DNA of 64,000 nt from Lophium mytilinum (lineage: Eukaryota > Ascomycota > Dothideomycetes > Mytilinidiales > Mytilinidiaceae), in assembly GCA_010093605.1 (NCBI GenBank), contig MU004187.1, forward strand, positions 1,666,830 to 1,730,829, written 5' to 3'. Both the position numbers and the translations under genes were made by a program. Under the pieces are notes generated by a model. It saw only the letters and a program-made list of their open reading frames with translations. It did no database searches and had not been told where the DNA came from. Below, piece by piece: positions 21,394 through 33,535 of this stretch (within the stretch, counting starts at the first letter, position 1; each line of letters opens with the position of its first letter).

Positions 21394-22933
21394 TGCTTTG
21401 TATGACTAGTTTTTTAGCGATGGCGTAACGACCGGCGACAGTCACGGCGGATCTTGGCGATTGGGAAGGATAAGCCTTGCTTCTGCTTCTGTATGATAGG
21501 CTTGGGTCTGGGATTTCGGGCGTGCTTTTATGATATCTGTTACGATAAGAACCGGATGATATCAATAATTTCAATGAAACAATATCTCTTGATGGCATTT
21601 GCCAAACATCTTTTTCTTCGTTGAGTTAATCGGTAACACCATCGAGCCTTGAGAGAAAGTAAAAGCTTCCCTTCCTAAATCGGCGTATTATTGACTACCC
21701 GTTGGCGTAATGTCTAGGTATTGGAACTAGCTTTCGTTTACGTTTCCCTCTGTCTAAGTCTCTGATCTGATCTGCAGGCCTTGCCAATAGTATGCTACCT
21801 TTGAGTCCGAATTACACGGACTGGCGCCCGTTCATGCTTCTTGACTACGCCAAAGTCGACCTTTTTCCAGGGCCTGATTTGCAAGCCACGGAAGAAACAT
21901 TTCAAAAACACAACGCAAATCAAATGTCCTATACTACATTGTTTACGATAGTCAGATTCATGGTCCACTCAATATCATGCCCAAGCCGAGTCCAATAGCA
22001 CGTTCTAGGTCCGGTTTGAGTATTTCACTGTCGTTAGCTGACTTCCTCTGGAACTCTGTGTAAATGTCTTGTCGCTTAGCTCCAGCGAAGAACCTCCTTC
22101 AGCCCCTCGCTGACATGCTATTGACGCGCGGTCGTTGGGTCTGCTAGTCAGACTAAGACAGCATTGTGCAGACCTCTCCTATCAAGTATCGTTGTCTCCG
22201 CTAGCTACGTAAGCCTCATTCATGATTTTTACGAGAGGACTAGAACCTACGGCGCTTGGTTCACTAGGCCTACTTCTAGTGTGCCTGCCTAGAGGGAGAG
22301 GAAAGTGGAGATTTGGCAATGTGGCTCTCGTGTATAGTTCATGTCAAGCTCCGATGTTAGTATGACCCTTGCCTTTAGATTGCGGACGCGTGACATTTTG
22401 TAGGTACGGGTGAAAACCGGGAGCAAGTAAGAGGTGATAAAGACCTACAATACTAAGGCGTGGCTTTTGACATTCTGGTCGTGTACTCGGGGTATCCCGA
22501 TGCGGTTTCAAATTTGACATACGATGTAGATTTCGGCGCAGTAGAAATCGGGCTGCCGTTTGACTGACCGAAACTATGCGAGCTGGAGCACTCCTTACAG
22601 TGGCATCGAGTGAGCAAGAGTGAAATCCGATTGGTGGGATGTCGGTGTGCCTACATTAACGAAGTAGTACTGTGTGCAAAGGCTTGATCATCACATATCA
22701 TATGCACCAAGGACAAGGGTATTGGAAATGCACATTCATCTATCTGGTCTGACCATCCTCGGTAAAAGAAATAAAAGACTTCGACACCTGCTCTAGCCCC
22801 TTAAGCTATCTCGCACTGTTGTTGTACACAATTCCTTTGAGAGACATCTTTGCTCTTCTCAACATGAAAATCGCACTGAGCTTCCACAAGCTGTACACCT
22901 ACATTCAAGCATGGTCCATGCTTCCACAATGCC
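21394..22933. other. Convergent intergenic region, no gene seen
   Basis: About 1.5 kb between the stops of Gid8 and the intronless paralogue gene. Reading frames are all short (the longest, 21792-21998, lacks family features). No repeat, tRNA or structured motif was recognised. It is unusually long for a convergent gap in this window. Confidence 0.5.
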
Positions 22934-24964
22934 CTACAACTCCTCATCTGGCTCATTAGGATCAAAATTTTCCTTTCCCATGTCAAAGTGGGCTTTCAAC
23001 AACGCCGCCTGATTTGCTTCCTCCCTCGCAAGCGCCATCCAATCGATCTGACCTATAGAAGCGTCGGGTGCAGGCGACTGGGTCTCGTATGGGTTGTTGG
23101 ACGCTTGTGTGTAGTGAACCCAATCCCGAATTGGATAGTCCGAATCGAAGGCTGCCGGGGTTACGCTAGATTGGCCGTCATTCGGTGACAGAGAGCTTTG
23201 GAAGGAGACGTCTTGGTGATTCCACAGGCCGAAGATTGTAGATGGCGTATTGTTCGCGGACGAGTCGTTGAAGCTCTGGTAATCGGGCGAATTACGGCCG
23301 ACTTCAAAGTTGAAGTCCCGGTGTGCCAGTGGTGAGGCTGTTGCGCCGCCAGAAGTCTGAGACTGCCGAATGGGGTCCTCATGAACTGTATGGCCTCCAT
23401 AGCTGAAGCTCTGCTGTAGAGGACTGGCTGAAACTCTCGGATAAGCCTCGGATGACCTATTGACGCCATATTGATGTGCCTGCGTATGGCTGACTCCGGA
23501 GCTGAAGTTTCGCTGCAGCGGCTGGGTGGCTGCAGGGCTGATCGAAGCTTCGTTATGCTCTATAGGAGTAGAAGCCTTCTCCGTATTCCGGCGACTCTGT
23601 TGAGAAGCTGGAACATTCTTTGACTCTACCGTCATCCTCTTTTGAGCGGCTTGCTTGATGGGTCTCGATGAAATCTCTGCTTTAGTCCTCCGACCAGCGG
23701 TGCCACTCGTCGGATAAGTCGATGGCAATTTGCCCTCTGGTAAAGTGGTCAGGCCTGGAGCCGTCGCTACGAAGGTCGATACTGCGGTATTAGAGCCCGA
23801 TGTAGGCTGCGAGGCTGTCTTTTTGGCGGAATCGTCCCGCTCGTCGTCCTCCTCGGCCTCCGAATCCGGCTCGACTCTGAAGTCTTTCTTCTTGCGCCGA
23901 GGCGCCTTTGGTGCCGCTGTTCCAGCCGCAGTCATCACTTCTTTAGCCGCTTTTGTAGTCTTCGACCGCCGGTCATTACTCTTCCGGGAGCTGCCTTTGG
24001 CGCGACCGTATGCCGTTGGAGCATTGACGAAGATTTTCATCTTCTGGCCACCGAAAGGTGACGCCATCAGATCCAGGCACACTTGCTTTTCCTCCTTAAG
24101 GACGTAAATGATCTTCTTGACTCGCTGCTTGCAAGTCAAAGACCTGTCGTTTTTCTCAACTTGGGTTGCTCGAGAGCGGCCTGTCCAGTCCAACTCACTC
24201 TCTAGCTGGAAACCGTTGTTGCAAAGCGCAAGGGTTTCATCCAGCACCTCATGGCACACCGCTTCTATACGTTGAGGGTGGTAAACAGCATTTCCTACGA
24301 AGTTTTTGTATGCTGCGCTTGTAGCGTTATCACATACGTTGCTGATGTCGCGGAAAGCATCATATAGTTTTGGGATCCATAGGTCTCGATCTGAGGCAAT
24401 CTCGGCAATGGTGGCGTCACTCGACGGGCTTACGTATGGCTGTGTCGTTATATGCGCTAATCTCCATAGTCTCGCCTCGTCGGAGGTAGTGAATGTCTTT
24501 GCGAACGGTGGATACTTTGGGGTGGTATCGACCGCGATCGTCTCCGCTTCATCTTGGACGTTTCCTTCAGTCCTAATCTGACTGTCTCCTTCCGGAGTCT
24601 CATGGGCCACTTCCATGATATCAGAGATATGAGGATTATGGTGTGCATTCACCGGCTGAGACAGCGTGGCCTGCTCTGTACTAACGGGTTTGGTCGGCGG
24701 GGGGCTGGTTGAAGAATAGACGCTTTCGGCACGCTCATTTTGGATGCGAACATTGAAGTTGCCCTCTTCAGTATGCCTCGAAGGCTCTTGAGGAAGGCCA
24801 GGAGTCTTGCTTTGGCTGTGTTGTTGTGTAATACGCTTTGTCGACTGGACTTGGACAGATCCTGGGGAGGATGCTTTGTCAAGCCGCGCAACCTTCGGTT
24901 TGGGTGGTCTCGTCCCAGCTGCAGCATCATTGTCAAGTTCCTCGGCCTTTCGTTTTGGAGGCAT
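22934..24964 (-). CDS. Unknown nuclear-type protein, paralogue of 31354-33535
   Basis: An intronless 676-aa protein starting at the ATG at 24964 (MPPKRKAEELD). I do not recognise a named family. A basic, disordered N-terminus leads to a conserved core at roughly residues 150-330. That core holds TTSDEARLWRLAHI, then RIEAVCHEVLDETLALCNNGF, CKQRVKKIIYVLKEEKQVC and FVNAPTAYGRAKGSSRKSN. The same ordered words recur in the gene at 31354-33535. After it come a basic lysine cluster (APRRKKKDFRVEPDSEAEEDD), then about 280 residues rich in Q, S, T and N with a WNHQ/DWVHY motif and an acidic end. The N-terminal lysine clusters suggest nuclear import; function is unknown. The frame stays open for 154 codons upstream to 25426, but that extension looks non-coding. 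Confidence 0.8.
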   Translation of the reverse strand: MPPKRKAEELDNDAAAGTRPPKPKVARLDKASSPGSVQVQSTKRITQQHSQSKTPGLPQEPSRHTEEGNFNVRIQNERAESVYSSTSPPPTKPVSTEQATLSQPVNAHHNPHISDIMEVAHETPEGDSQIRTEGNVQDEAETIAVDTTPKYPPFAKTFTTSDEARLWRLAHITTQPYVSPSSDATIAEIASDRDLWIPKLYDAFRDISNVCDNATSAAYKNFVGNAVYHPQRIEAVCHEVLDETLALCNNGFQLESELDWTGRSRATQVEKNDRSLTCKQRVKKIIYVLKEEKQVCLDLMASPFGGQKMKIFVNAPTAYGRAKGSSRKSNDRRSKTTKAAKEVMTAAGTAAPKAPRRKKKDFRVEPDSEAEEDDERDDSAKKTASQPTSGSNTAVSTFVATAPGLTTLPEGKLPSTYPTSGTAGRRTKAEISSRPIKQAAQKRMTVESKNVPASQQSRRNTEKASTPIEHNEASISPAATQPLQRNFSSGVSHTQAHQYGVNRSSEAYPRVSASPLQQSFSYGGHTVHEDPIRQSQTSGGATASPLAHRDFNFEVGRNSPDYQSFNDSSANNTPSTIFGLWNHQDVSFQSSLSPNDGQSSVTPAAFDSDYPIRDWVHYTQASNNPYETQSPAPDASIGQIDWMALAREEANQAALLKAHFDMGKENFDPNEPDEEL

Positions 24965-26707
24965 TGTGATGATAACCAGAGAGCTTCTTAGTGAAGTTTT
25001 GAAAGGTCGGAAGTCGATTAAGTTTGTGGAGTCCGAAAAGATGGAGTTGTGTGGTATGTACTGTTGTGTGGTTATAGGGTGGTGAGAATGAAGATTGTGG
25101 ACGGCAGACGGAGTAAAGGATTCCTTACATATTGGTGTCGGCTGCTTCGTGAATTGTAACCTGGTGAATGTACCAAGAGCCGCCTTGAGCGAAAGCTTGG
25201 CGTGATTTGGGCGCAATGAAATAAACGAAAGGCATATATAAACCCGTCTACATGGCAGAGGCGAAGAACCATGACGGCCAGCCCCAAAACAGCAAAAACG
25301 TACTACACAACAACACATGGTGCGTGTGTGTAGTCTACTGAATAACGTAGGAAATACCCAAGAACGTATGGTACTTTGGATCGAAGAAGGAATTCTGATG
25401 TTCGAAGGAACATTGTAAAGGGTCATCTATCTTTGATGATGATGATGATGGCCGATGGAACTACGCCATAAAGCTCTTCGTAACTTGATAATCAGAATCT
25501 AGTACGCCGCAGGATGACTATCACTGTGCCGCTTTGATAATAGTGACTGTCACCATACAAGCTCGCCATCTTACAAATGTGGTATTCAGATTGAACAACC
25601 AAACCAAAATTCCGCCAATAACATGATTCTCGATGAAGCTCACGTTGCTGGAGCTCTTCACAGCCCAGAAATAGCCATTCACCGCTGATACGCCACATAT
25701 TGCTAGCACAGAGCACAATCAAGAAGCTGAGCCATGGAAAGAAAAAAAGGGTGCAATCGGGAACTCAAATACTCTAGAGGAAATGAGCTCGGGGGTCGGG
25801 GTAGGAAAAGCCCGATTTTCAAACCTGCAATGCCTACCGCCTCCTCCTATCACATGAACTAAATGAATCCTTTATAGTGAGAATGAGGACGTATTTGCTA
25901 AGGTCTTCGGTAGAAGTAGAGGTACATAATTATGAAAGTAAGAAGATAGTATGTGCTTCATAGTGTCTACTTATCATTTCCTGCTACCAATTCTAGGAGA
26001 CTTTTGAAGGAGGTGGAAACTTGAAAGTTCGCTGCAGCCAGACAAATACAAGCCTACCTCGTGATCTAGTAGTCGATGGATGTTCCGAGGACGGCTTGCC
26101 GAAAACTTGTTGGGTTATGACAACCACCTACAGCAAGCAATTACGGTAGCAAGCTTGGGTGCATTTCTGTATATTAGCTCGTCTTCCACCTATATAAGGC
26201 GCTACGGCCTGCATTCAACAAGATTTGGTTCGTGATCCAAGAGGTAGTGAAAGAGATACACGACATATATAAATCATTTACCAGAACAGTGTTGAAGATT
26301 CAGGATAAAATGCATCAACCCCATCAACAATCCACCACAAAACAATTCATGGTGGATGCTTTGGAAGGGGAGGGGAGTCATTGATCTGGGACTGCACGCT
26401 TAAAAATATAAGGGTGAAAGTAGGGAGCAAGTGGGTTCTATCTTACCTACGTAACTTTCCTTACTCCTCATCTCACGAGACCGTCAGAGAAGTGGAAAGC
26501 TAGAGGTTCGCTACAGCTGGTAATTCAAGTCAAGGCACAAGTTAGCCGATTTTGCTGACATTGATGACATTGTTGCTCAGGTGAAGCTCTCCCTTGTCTC
26601 AGCGACGTCAAAAGCCCGAAGCCCTTGGTCCAAGCTCGAGCTTCCACAAAGCTCCAAACTCCCCACTACAACCCTCCCACACCTAACTCACTACTTCAAC
26701 GACAACG
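24965..26707. other. Divergent intergenic region, no gene seen
   Basis: About 1.7 kb between divergent gene starts (the intronless paralogue and Clp1). It has AT-richer patches and short frames only. Two stretches about 480 bp apart (near 26010-26040 and 26490-26520) share the wording GTGGAAA-GTTCGCT-CAGC, possibly an old duplication. Confidence 0.45.
25434..25450 (+). repeat. GAT trinucleotide microsatellite
   Basis: Five and a half tandem GAT units in the 5' region of the intronless paralogue gene. A short, ordinary microsatellite. Confidence 0.9.
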
Positions 26708-28216
26708 ATGACCGCCCTCCCAGGCCTCTCCCTCCCCGGCCTCTCCTTAGCCCCAGCCTTAGCCCCCTCCTCCACCGAAACCCGTACCCAAGACCTGCCC
26801 GCCGGCAGCGAATACCGCTTCGAAGTCCCGTTCACGCGCACTCTGCGCCTCCGCATCCTCAGCGGCACCGCCGAGCTCTTTGGAACCGAGCTTGCGCCCA
26901 ACTCTAAAGACGCCTACACCCTCTCAGGCACTAAAGGCGCAGTCTACACATGGCACGGATGCCGCCTAGAGCTCGCAGGCGAGCCAGAAAGCGAGTACGT
27001 CGCTGAAGAGACGCAGATGACTAGCTATGCGAATGTGCATTTTGCGCTTGAGAACGCGCGGGAGAAGGCGGGAGCGCAGAAAGAGATTGGACCACGGGTG
27101 CTAGTTGTGGGTCCAGAGAATGCCGGGAAGACGAGTTTGTGCAAGATTTTGACGGCGTATGCAACGAAAAGTGGACGGCAGCCAGTGGTGGTGAATCTGG
27201 ATCCAAGGCAGGGATTGCTGAGTATTCCTGGTGCGCTGACAGCGACTACATTTGCGAGCGTGCTAGATGTGGAGGAGGCGGGCGGTTGGGGGAGTAGTCC
27301 GATTTCTGGGCCCAGCGCGGTGCCGGTGAAGATGCCACTGGTGTATCAGTACGGATTGGGCAGTCCGGAGGAAGGGAAGACGTTCCGCCCGTTGGTAACA
27401 CGGATGGCGCTCGCAGTGACGAGTAGGCTTGAGGAGGACGAGCAGGCGAGGGCAAGCGGCTGTATCATTGATACGGCTGGCGCGAGCAGTCATGGGAAGG
27501 GAGGGGTGTATGAGAATATTACGCATATAATATCGGAGTTTTCTGGTGCGTTTGCGATGCTGCTTGATACCCACCTATCCAGCCATATCCACCCCGATCC
27601 CTGATGCCCTATCCAATCGACCAATGCTGACCATATCATAGTCAACGTCCTACTCGTCCTAGGCTCTGAGCGCCTCTACTCCGACCTATCGCGCAAATTC
27701 TCCAACCGACCCTCCGAAGAGCCTATCTCCGTCATCAAGCTCGACAAATCCGGCGGTTGCGTCGACCGCGACGAGACATACATGCAACAGCTCCGCCAAT
27801 CCCAAATCCGCTCCTACTTCTTCGGTCAAGGCTCCAACAACCTAAGCCCGCACACGCACTGGGCCAGCTACAGCAGCATAAAAATTCTCAAGATCAACGA
27901 CGCCAGCGCGGGCGTTGGCTCTTCGTTCCTTCCTGGTGATGACGATGACGTCTATGGGTCGACGACGGCGTCGATATACGAGACCGTGGCGCCGTCGCCT
28001 TCGATCCTGAACTGTCTGCTTGCAGTTACGAATGCGAGCATGACGGATAGGCATGAGGCGATCAGGGATTCGAGTATCAAGGGATACATATACGTCGCAG
28101 ATGTGGACGAAACGAAGGAGAAAGTGAGGCTACTAGCACCGTTGAGCGGAGCTATACCGACGACAGCGATGGTTATGGGAACGTTTCCCGAGGATGTGTC
28201 CGGATTGGTTGGTTAG
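26708..28216 (+). CDS. CLP1: Clp1, mRNA cleavage and polyadenylation factor IA subunit
   Basis: A 470-aa protein from exons 26708-27545 and 27642-28216. Clp1 is a subunit of cleavage factor IA, which acts in pre-mRNA 3' end formation with Pcf11. The N-terminal beta domain carries SEYRFEVPFTRTLRLRILSG and AELFGTELA. The central ATPase-like domain has the P-loop GPENAGKT (135-142), then PVVVNLDPRQGLLSIPG and GCIIDTAG. After the intron comes VNVLLVLGSERLYSDL, and the C-terminal domain closes with a GYIYVADVDETKEKVRLLAPL segment. Fungal Clp1 binds ATP tightly, and yeast Clp1 shows no RNA kinase activity. An in-frame acidic insert (GDDDDVYGS) lies in the C-terminal domain. It is tail to tail with the kinase gene, 166 bp apart. 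Confidence 0.95.
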
Positions 28217-28382
28217 ACTCATTCATTATACCCTCGAATCTCTTTTTCCAATTTTCGCAAAGGGCGGGTCAAAGCGAAGTGCTGGCATTAGGGCAGCCAG
28301 TTTGGAGTTTTTGGAAACTAAAAAGGGGTATCCGGCTATGTACTTTTACCAGCGCCAAATATGTTCAGATACTAGAGGCTTT

Positions 28383-29503
28383 CTATAACATCGCAATCTC
28401 AGCATTAACCTTGCCGAGAAGCTCTACTAAGAGCTTCAGCGTGCTACTGATCCCCTGCAGAGCGTTCTCATCCCGCCCCTGACCGGGCGTCCATGTCGCG
28501 TGCGCGAAGTCGATCATCTTGACCGATACCAGCTTTGGTAGCTCGTCCTCCTCATCGTCATCCTCGTCCTCATCTTCTACCTCCGCCTCCACCTCCTTCC
28601 TTGCAGGCGCCTTCTTCAACACCTCCTCTCTCTCATCAAACGCCCCCGCATCTCCCTCAAACACGAGCAGAATACTCGCCGAATACATCCGGCTTTCTTT
28701 CTTCCTAAAGATATCCCTCAATTCCCTCACCCCATCCACAAACTCCACAAGCACCCGCTTCGCCCGCTCGAGCTCCCGCCTCCCCTTCTTAGTCCCTGGC
28801 GGAAGCACGTACGCCTCGAAGCCTTCTAGCACGTTCCACGCGGCGAACTTTCGCCCATACATCTTATTATACACCGTGTAGCCCGTATCTTCTTCCACCT
28901 CCGCAAAGCTTTTCAGGTTCTCGGCGACTGGCTTGGGCACGGCGGCCCATGTCCGCATTCCCGCGATGCGGAACCCGAGAGAGGAAGACGTGGTCTCCTT
29001 GGATACTTTATCCAGCCGCGCTCGCTTCTCTGGTTTCGCGCCCTCGTCCCACAACTGTGCGCCTAGCTTTAGATCTAGGATGTTCGGTTTCGAGAAACCG
29101 GCGGCTGTGTTCTCCAGCACAATTGACAATTCGGTTGCAAGCTTCTTCCCGTGCAATCGCTCTAGCGTGCCGTCCGCAGTCTGGATCATGCCCTCGGCCA
29201 GCTCATCTGTCGAGGCCTCGGCGGTGGCGGCGGCGTTGAGCGAGAGCGTACCCATGTAGGTGGGGATGTAGGCAGCGAGATCGGGGTGTGAGGCCGTGAC
29301 GGATTCGTAGAAAGCGATTTCGGCGGGGGTGCAGGGTTTTATGACGAGGGCGCCTGTAGGGTCAGAGAGGACACCGTCGCTGAGAAATATATTAGTTTGT
29401 GTGTAACGGTTGCTTAGGTACGGCGTGCAGGGATGACGTACTGGCCAGCAGCGACGTTACCGAAGGCTTTGAGGGTTGAGGGATCTAGGGTTTTATTGGA
29501 CAT
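28383..29503 (-). CDS. Inositol polyphosphate multikinase (IPK family)
   Basis: A 352-aa kinase from exons 29503-29442 and 29379-28383. Family members phosphorylate InsP3 and InsP4 toward InsP5; the yeast member Arg82/Ipk2 also acts in transcription of arginine genes. The family signature PNILDLKLG (PxxxDxKxG, residues about 119-127) is intact. Other landmarks are the N-terminal AAGHDGVLSDPTGALVIKPC, then TSSSLGFRIAGMR, a SASILLVFEGD strand and the metal-binding KMIDFAHAT near the C-terminus. A strongly acidic insert (EAEVEDEDEDDDEEDEL) precedes the last motif, as in other fungal multikinases. Start choice: the first exon encodes MSNKTLDPSTLKAF, with AAGH completed across the intron. Confidence 0.93.
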
Positions 29504-31353
29504 GGTGGGCGGTAGGCAATTGGCTTGTTGTTGGATTGTTGGACTCGTTGGTGTTGTAGATTTGGTGATAGAGAGGCGGAGCTGAGGGTCAGCGGGGACG
29601 CACAAGCCAGAAAGCTGGTCGCCACAATAGCAATAGGGCTGAGATCCCTGCTGTTCCTGGAATACGCGAGTCAGGCGGTATGACGAAGGTTGAGTTCGCG
29701 AGTAAGGCGAAGACCATGTTAAGGAAAGTTGCAGTATCGAAGACAGTGGTGCTTTATATACCTATGTATTTTCCCATATATTGGATTCTAGGCTAACCGT
29801 GAGGCGGTAGTGTGAGGCGTGTTCAAACGCCTTGCTTTCAAGTTGTCTTATTAGTTCGCCAGGGTCGCCCGTGCTCAAATTTAATCTCAACCTCACTTGG
29901 TTCCTTCTCCATCTACAATTTCGTGGCCTCATCAAAGCGACCCTCAACCATTGCAATGTGGCCTCATCAAACAGCTACCAGTCTCCAAGACTCAAACTCC
30001 AAGCTTGTACCTTAAGTGAGTTCCATGATGTAGCCATCGAGGGAAGAGACTTGTGTGCGTCGAGCAAGTACTAATGAACAGCTCTGAAAACTCCCAGAGC
30101 ACTAAGAAATGATCTGTGTGCACATGGACAAGTAGTCTAGACACTTCTTACTGCAATTTGCACTATGGTCATTTCCTGAAAGAGCTGTTACCTACGTTCT
30201 CTGCGCATTCTCTTGCTCTTTATGAGCATGTGCTTTTCTTCGCCTGTCTCAATTGCCCACTCGGCGTCGTCAATCCGACCTTCCTCACCTTCTAGTTTCC
30301 TATACACCACTTTTCTCTGGTCACCAGCTATGATCGTGTAGACTTTGCGCTCAATAGTCGTACCTGTCAAGCCAACCAGGCGTCTAGCCCTCCCCTGACA
30401 AAGTAGCGCACCTTTCAGGCATATGGTCTACCCCCCTACCAACTTCTAAATAATAAAACGTTCCACTTGTTTATGTCCATCGAATCAAAACTCCACACCC
30501 CCTTTCTGCGGATGTGCTGGCCAAGAGACGGTGCCTGATAACATTGACCTTTTCATCACCTGAATTAGACAACATCGTCACATCCTCCAGCTAGAAAGGA
30601 TCTTTGTCTTCAACATGAACCAATGATGGTATTCGTTCCCATAAGAGCTCAATTGTTTCAACACTTTCTAGTCATGGTGGTAATCAGCATGCGATAGTGA
30701 TCCACCTTCAACTTGCCGAACGAGACCCAGACAGCATGAGCAGCCATTGATATCTTACTTTGCCGCCAACATGAGTGATTGTTGGTGTAAGTTTTTCATG
30801 GCATGGTAGTTTACTGTCGAGCACGCTGATCTTCCTCTCATCAGGTTACCTTATATACCTGAGATGTACCAATCTCTCGACGGCGTGCACTGCACACGAA
30901 AAACATAGGCCTCGTTGGATCCACGGACGCGGCGCAGCACGTGCTGCATGTGATCCCGACTATTCAGACCAAAGGACGATGATAGAGACAGAGACAGAGA
31001 CCCAGCTTGATTACCATCACTATTCAGCAACCCCACCACCCACCCTCTCTAGAACTCCCACATCTAGACACCCTTTCTAAGCTTCGAGCTCTGTTCCCTT
31101 CGTGCACTCGCAGCTAATTCACTACTCTCCTAGCACGTTCCAAATCAACACTTAGGTGTGTAACTCCACCTTCACTCCTGTGTCCCTATAACAACTCCCA
31201 CGTCGCAAACCAGAAGTCTCCCACAATATTTCCATTCTGCCACTACCACCACAAATTTTGCAAACCCCACATAACTCTCTAACATTACATCATCACAGAC
31301 CTTGTTGCTAGCATCAGTGATACAGATATTCGTATTACATACGTGTCGATATC
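29504..31353. other. Divergent intergenic region with one possible coding fragment
   Basis: About 1.85 kb between the kinase start and the three-intron paralogue. On the minus strand an open frame of about 80 codons ends at 30188. It is charged (RKVVYRKLEGEEGRIDDAEW, KRMRRERR), has no ATG at its beginning and is preceded by a possible splice acceptor at about 30370, so it could be the last exon of a small gene or chance. Nothing else stands out apart from pyrimidine-rich tracts before 31354. Confidence 0.3.
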
Positions 31354-33535
31354 ATGGCTTCTAAGAGGAAGGCAAGTTATATCGAGAACGAGCTTTGGAT
31401 CGAGCAGCCCCGAGATCCTTCCCCGAAAAAGGCCAGAGTCGCGCGGATCGAGGTGCCAGCGGCGTCTCGAGCTCTTTGTGAACTGCCCCTCAACGTCTTC
31501 GGCGGGCCACATGGGACTCAGCAGAGCCGTCTTTACACCAACAATCACTCAAACACGGCCAACGTTTTCCCGGCTTCCAACAATCAGCCCAGCACTATAG
31601 CGGTGAAGGGTTCTAGGAAACTTGCCAAGACTGGAAAGCGAGATGGGCGAACTGGCCAGGGCTCTAATACTATTAACGGTCAGACGACTTCTAATAACCT
31701 GCTTGCACAAGGTCTTGGATCCTCTGGACTCTCTCGTGGAGGCGTCCACTCCATCGATGTTCCGTCACAATTCGCTCCAGAAAATAGTTTCGGTCCACCA
31801 GCTACCACAGGTCCGCTTGGCTTCAACCCAGCTCCATTTCCGGAGAACAAGGTCATCCTAGACAATTTCCCAGCTTTCGAACGTCACTTCGGGGACAGCA
31901 TAACCGCCCATCAGTGGCGTCAGTCGAAGACAAGGGCGCCATTCGTCAACCCAAACGACGATCCGACTATACCAATAATCAAGACTGATCTGCTTCTCTG
32001 GGTCGAGATGTTGTACAAGATGATCGTTAACCAAGATGAAATCCGAGATCACTTGAACAGCGAAAAGTACAAGACATACGTCCGTCTTGCCAAAACAACG
32101 TCTGCGAATATTGAGGTAGCATGCCACAACCTGATCGTAAGTCGTTCTCCGGGAGTAAGGTGTTGGAGAATGTGAGCTCACACTCAAACAGATAGAGACA
32201 CTCATGCTTTGTGAAAACGGCTTTCAGCTCGCAGACTCAAGGCTCGATCTAGCGAAGCCGGGAGATTGGTCTACCACGAGCCCAGGCGAGTTCGAGAATA
32301 TGGGAGACCAGGATCTCCAATGCTTCATGCGCATGATCAAAATCTGCTATGCTCTCAAGGTACGATAACCTAGGCTGCTGACGCGTTCGCTGCATCACTT
32401 TTCGCTAACAATATGCTAGCATGAGAAGACCATTTGCGCTGAAGTGTTGAGCGGGTGCTTCGGAGACAGGTGGGTTAGGCAGTTTGTTAATGCTCCCATT
32501 GAATGGCGCCGTGTAAGTCCTCGGCATATCATGTCTCCCAGCAAGCTCCGAAGTGGCTAATCACTTAGATAGCGGAAAGGCAGTAACCGACGAAATAACG
32601 ACGCTAAACCGGAGAGGGCAGTGAGACTTGCCGAGGACAACCTGAAGCGCGCAGCCAAGGAAGCAGAAGCGTGCACAGCGCCGGAGCTGGAACGACCGGC
32701 CAGTAACGATGCCTCAGGACAGACAAGTGCGGCGAAGACCGTCAGTACGAAGGCGGAGAAGCAGACCGAGCCGTCGATGACCGCGGTGTTGCAAGAGGCA
32801 TACGCCCTTGGAATCACCATTCCGGACCTCTACCTCGGACTTCTAGTTGAGGATCAAGAGGCATACCAGCAAGATGCCTCGCAGCACCCACTGGCAGCTG
32901 CTCCCGCTCCGGCTACCAGCCTTTCAGACCCAATAGCTCAGCTGCCAGCCGCTTATCTCCCCAAGATTGGCTGCTTCGCTGCCCCGGAGAGCCGGGAGGA
33001 GATGGCTCGGAGGTATAGGCGAAGTCAATCAACACCAAATGCTCCCCAAAATACCCTAAAAGTCTCGAAACAAAATAATGGTCCAAAACTCGCCAAGCGG
33101 GGATCAGTAGAGCCAAATATTCAGGCGGTACCAGGAACGTCTCATGCTAGCGGAAATCTCTATACATCGTTCGCTTCGAATTCCTATGGTTTGGCCAGCG
33201 ATACCGTCACGAGCGAATTCCAATCAGCTAGCTACTCTTTTTCACAGCACCAGGCTCCATTTCTGGGCCACCATTTCCAGCAGCAAACTGCGCCGCAAGA
33301 TGAGTTCCAGTTTGGTAGCTTTTCGAACCAATTCCAAGTCTCCGCTGCAGACTTCGGTTTACAGCAGCAGTTCGAGCTTCAAGATGAGTTCCAATCGGCT
33401 GGCAGTCTCTCAAATGACGCACAAGCTCCCATCTTGGGTAACAGCGTGCAACTTGAGGCCGACCAGTGGCTTCAGAATCAGCTACCCGTTGAGCCGAGTC
33501 AGTTTTGGGATTTTATCTTTGGGGACGATAAGTAA
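31354..33535 (+). CDS. Unknown protein, paralogue of 22934-24964
   Basis: A 668-aa protein from exons 31354-32136, 32192-32359, 32420-32512 and 32573-33535; every exon is a whole number of codons. Family unknown. It begins MASKRKASYIENELW, with a basic KK-R cluster. The conserved core (about residues 175-360) reads IEVACHNLI, then ETLMLCENGFQLADSRLDL, CFMRMIKICYALKHEKTIC and FVNAPIEWRRRKGSNRRNN. These match, word for word in order, the core of the intronless gene 6.4 kb upstream. All three introns fall in or at the edge of this core. The C-terminal half is Q-rich with repeated DEFQ and QQQF words and ends in SQFWDFIFGDDK. Basic N-terminus and Q-rich tail suggest a nuclear or regulatory role; this is inference only. 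Confidence 0.8.

Noticed and set aside
24965-25426. 154-codon in-frame extension of the intronless paralogue gene
   Set aside because: Composition is unlike protein (C/S/T/I/F-rich, no ordered motif), whereas MPPKRKAEE is a natural start.
26010-26520. Possible duplicated 30-bp words about 480 bp apart in the Clp1 upstream region
   Set aside because: Similarity is short and imperfect; it is not enough to call a repeat.
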